Source: Neobacillus pocheonensis (lineage in GTDB: Bacteria; Bacillota; Bacilli; Bacillales; Cytobacillaceae). Taken from it: a stretch of 64,000 nt of DNA. The notes beneath the pieces are model-generated. The model was not told the origin of the DNA, made no database searches, and saw nothing but the letters and a program-made list of their open reading frames with translations. The DNA lies in NCBI GenBank assembly GCA_023702235.1, contig JAMQCR010000003.1:112501-176500 (forward strand), written 5' to 3'. Positions 63,946-64,000 of this stretch are shown here, piece by piece. Position 1 is the stretch's first letter; the number at the start of each line of letters is the position of its first letter. A program made the position numbers and the translations under genes.

Positions 63946-64000
63946 AAAAAAACCCCAATCTGTCTGTCTAGCAATGCGCTTATAACGCCTTTTCTAATAA

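Overview
The window reads as chromosomal DNA of an endospore-forming Bacillaceae species (Bacillus/Neobacillus type). The evidence is the Bacillus gene order, the sporulation and germination genes pdaB, kbaA, gerD, cwlD and sigH, and typical Bacillus leaders (L13, L10, SAM riboswitch, T-box). Relative to the B. subtilis map the segment is inverted, so almost every gene lies on the minus strand and transcription runs towards position 1.

Layout from right to left, the direction of transcription: ispD-ispF (isoprenoid precursors); gltX, then a cysteine T-box and cysE-cysS-mrnC-rlmB-rae1-sigH; rpmG-secE-nusG; rplK-rplA-rplJ-rplL; an RsmC-like methyltransferase; rpoB-rpoC; rplGB-rpsL-rpsG-fusA-tuf. 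Next comes a complete assimilatory sulfate operon, cysH-cysP(pit)-sat-cysC-sumT-sirB, under a SAM riboswitch. It sits between tuf and rpsJ, where other bacilli usually pass straight from the str to the S10 cluster. The full S10-spc-alpha super-operon follows (rpsJ to rplQ, including secY, adk, map, infA), then ecfA1-ecfA2-ecfT-truA, rplM-rpsI, a 6.4-kb island, a YebC-family gene, ybaK-cwlD-salA, gerD, kbaA, pdaB, a small conserved protein, tandem rRNA promoters and the first half of a 16S rRNA gene.

The accessory part is the island between about 7.3 and 13.8 kb. It is bounded by a 66-bp perfect direct repeat of the last 20 codons plus stop of rpsI, and a decayed tyrosine integrase lies next to the intact rpsI. 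It is therefore the fossil of an element that integrated in the 3' end of a ribosomal protein gene. Its cargo is a royal-jelly/yellow-family protein, a quinol-monooxygenase-like protein, a nitroreductase divergent from a TetR regulator with a clear shared operator, and a UbiX fragment.

A second strong signal concerns sequence quality. About 20 single-base frameshifts break genes that must be intact (rpoA, rplB, infA, secE, cysS, ispF, ispD and others). At least 14 lie at or beside GGCC, the classic HaeIII/BsuRI-type methylation site. This points to modification-linked base-calling errors rather than gene loss. Those genes are reported here as single CDS with the break located. Only the integrase, the UbiX fragment and a KOW-domain gene between infA and map look truly decayed.
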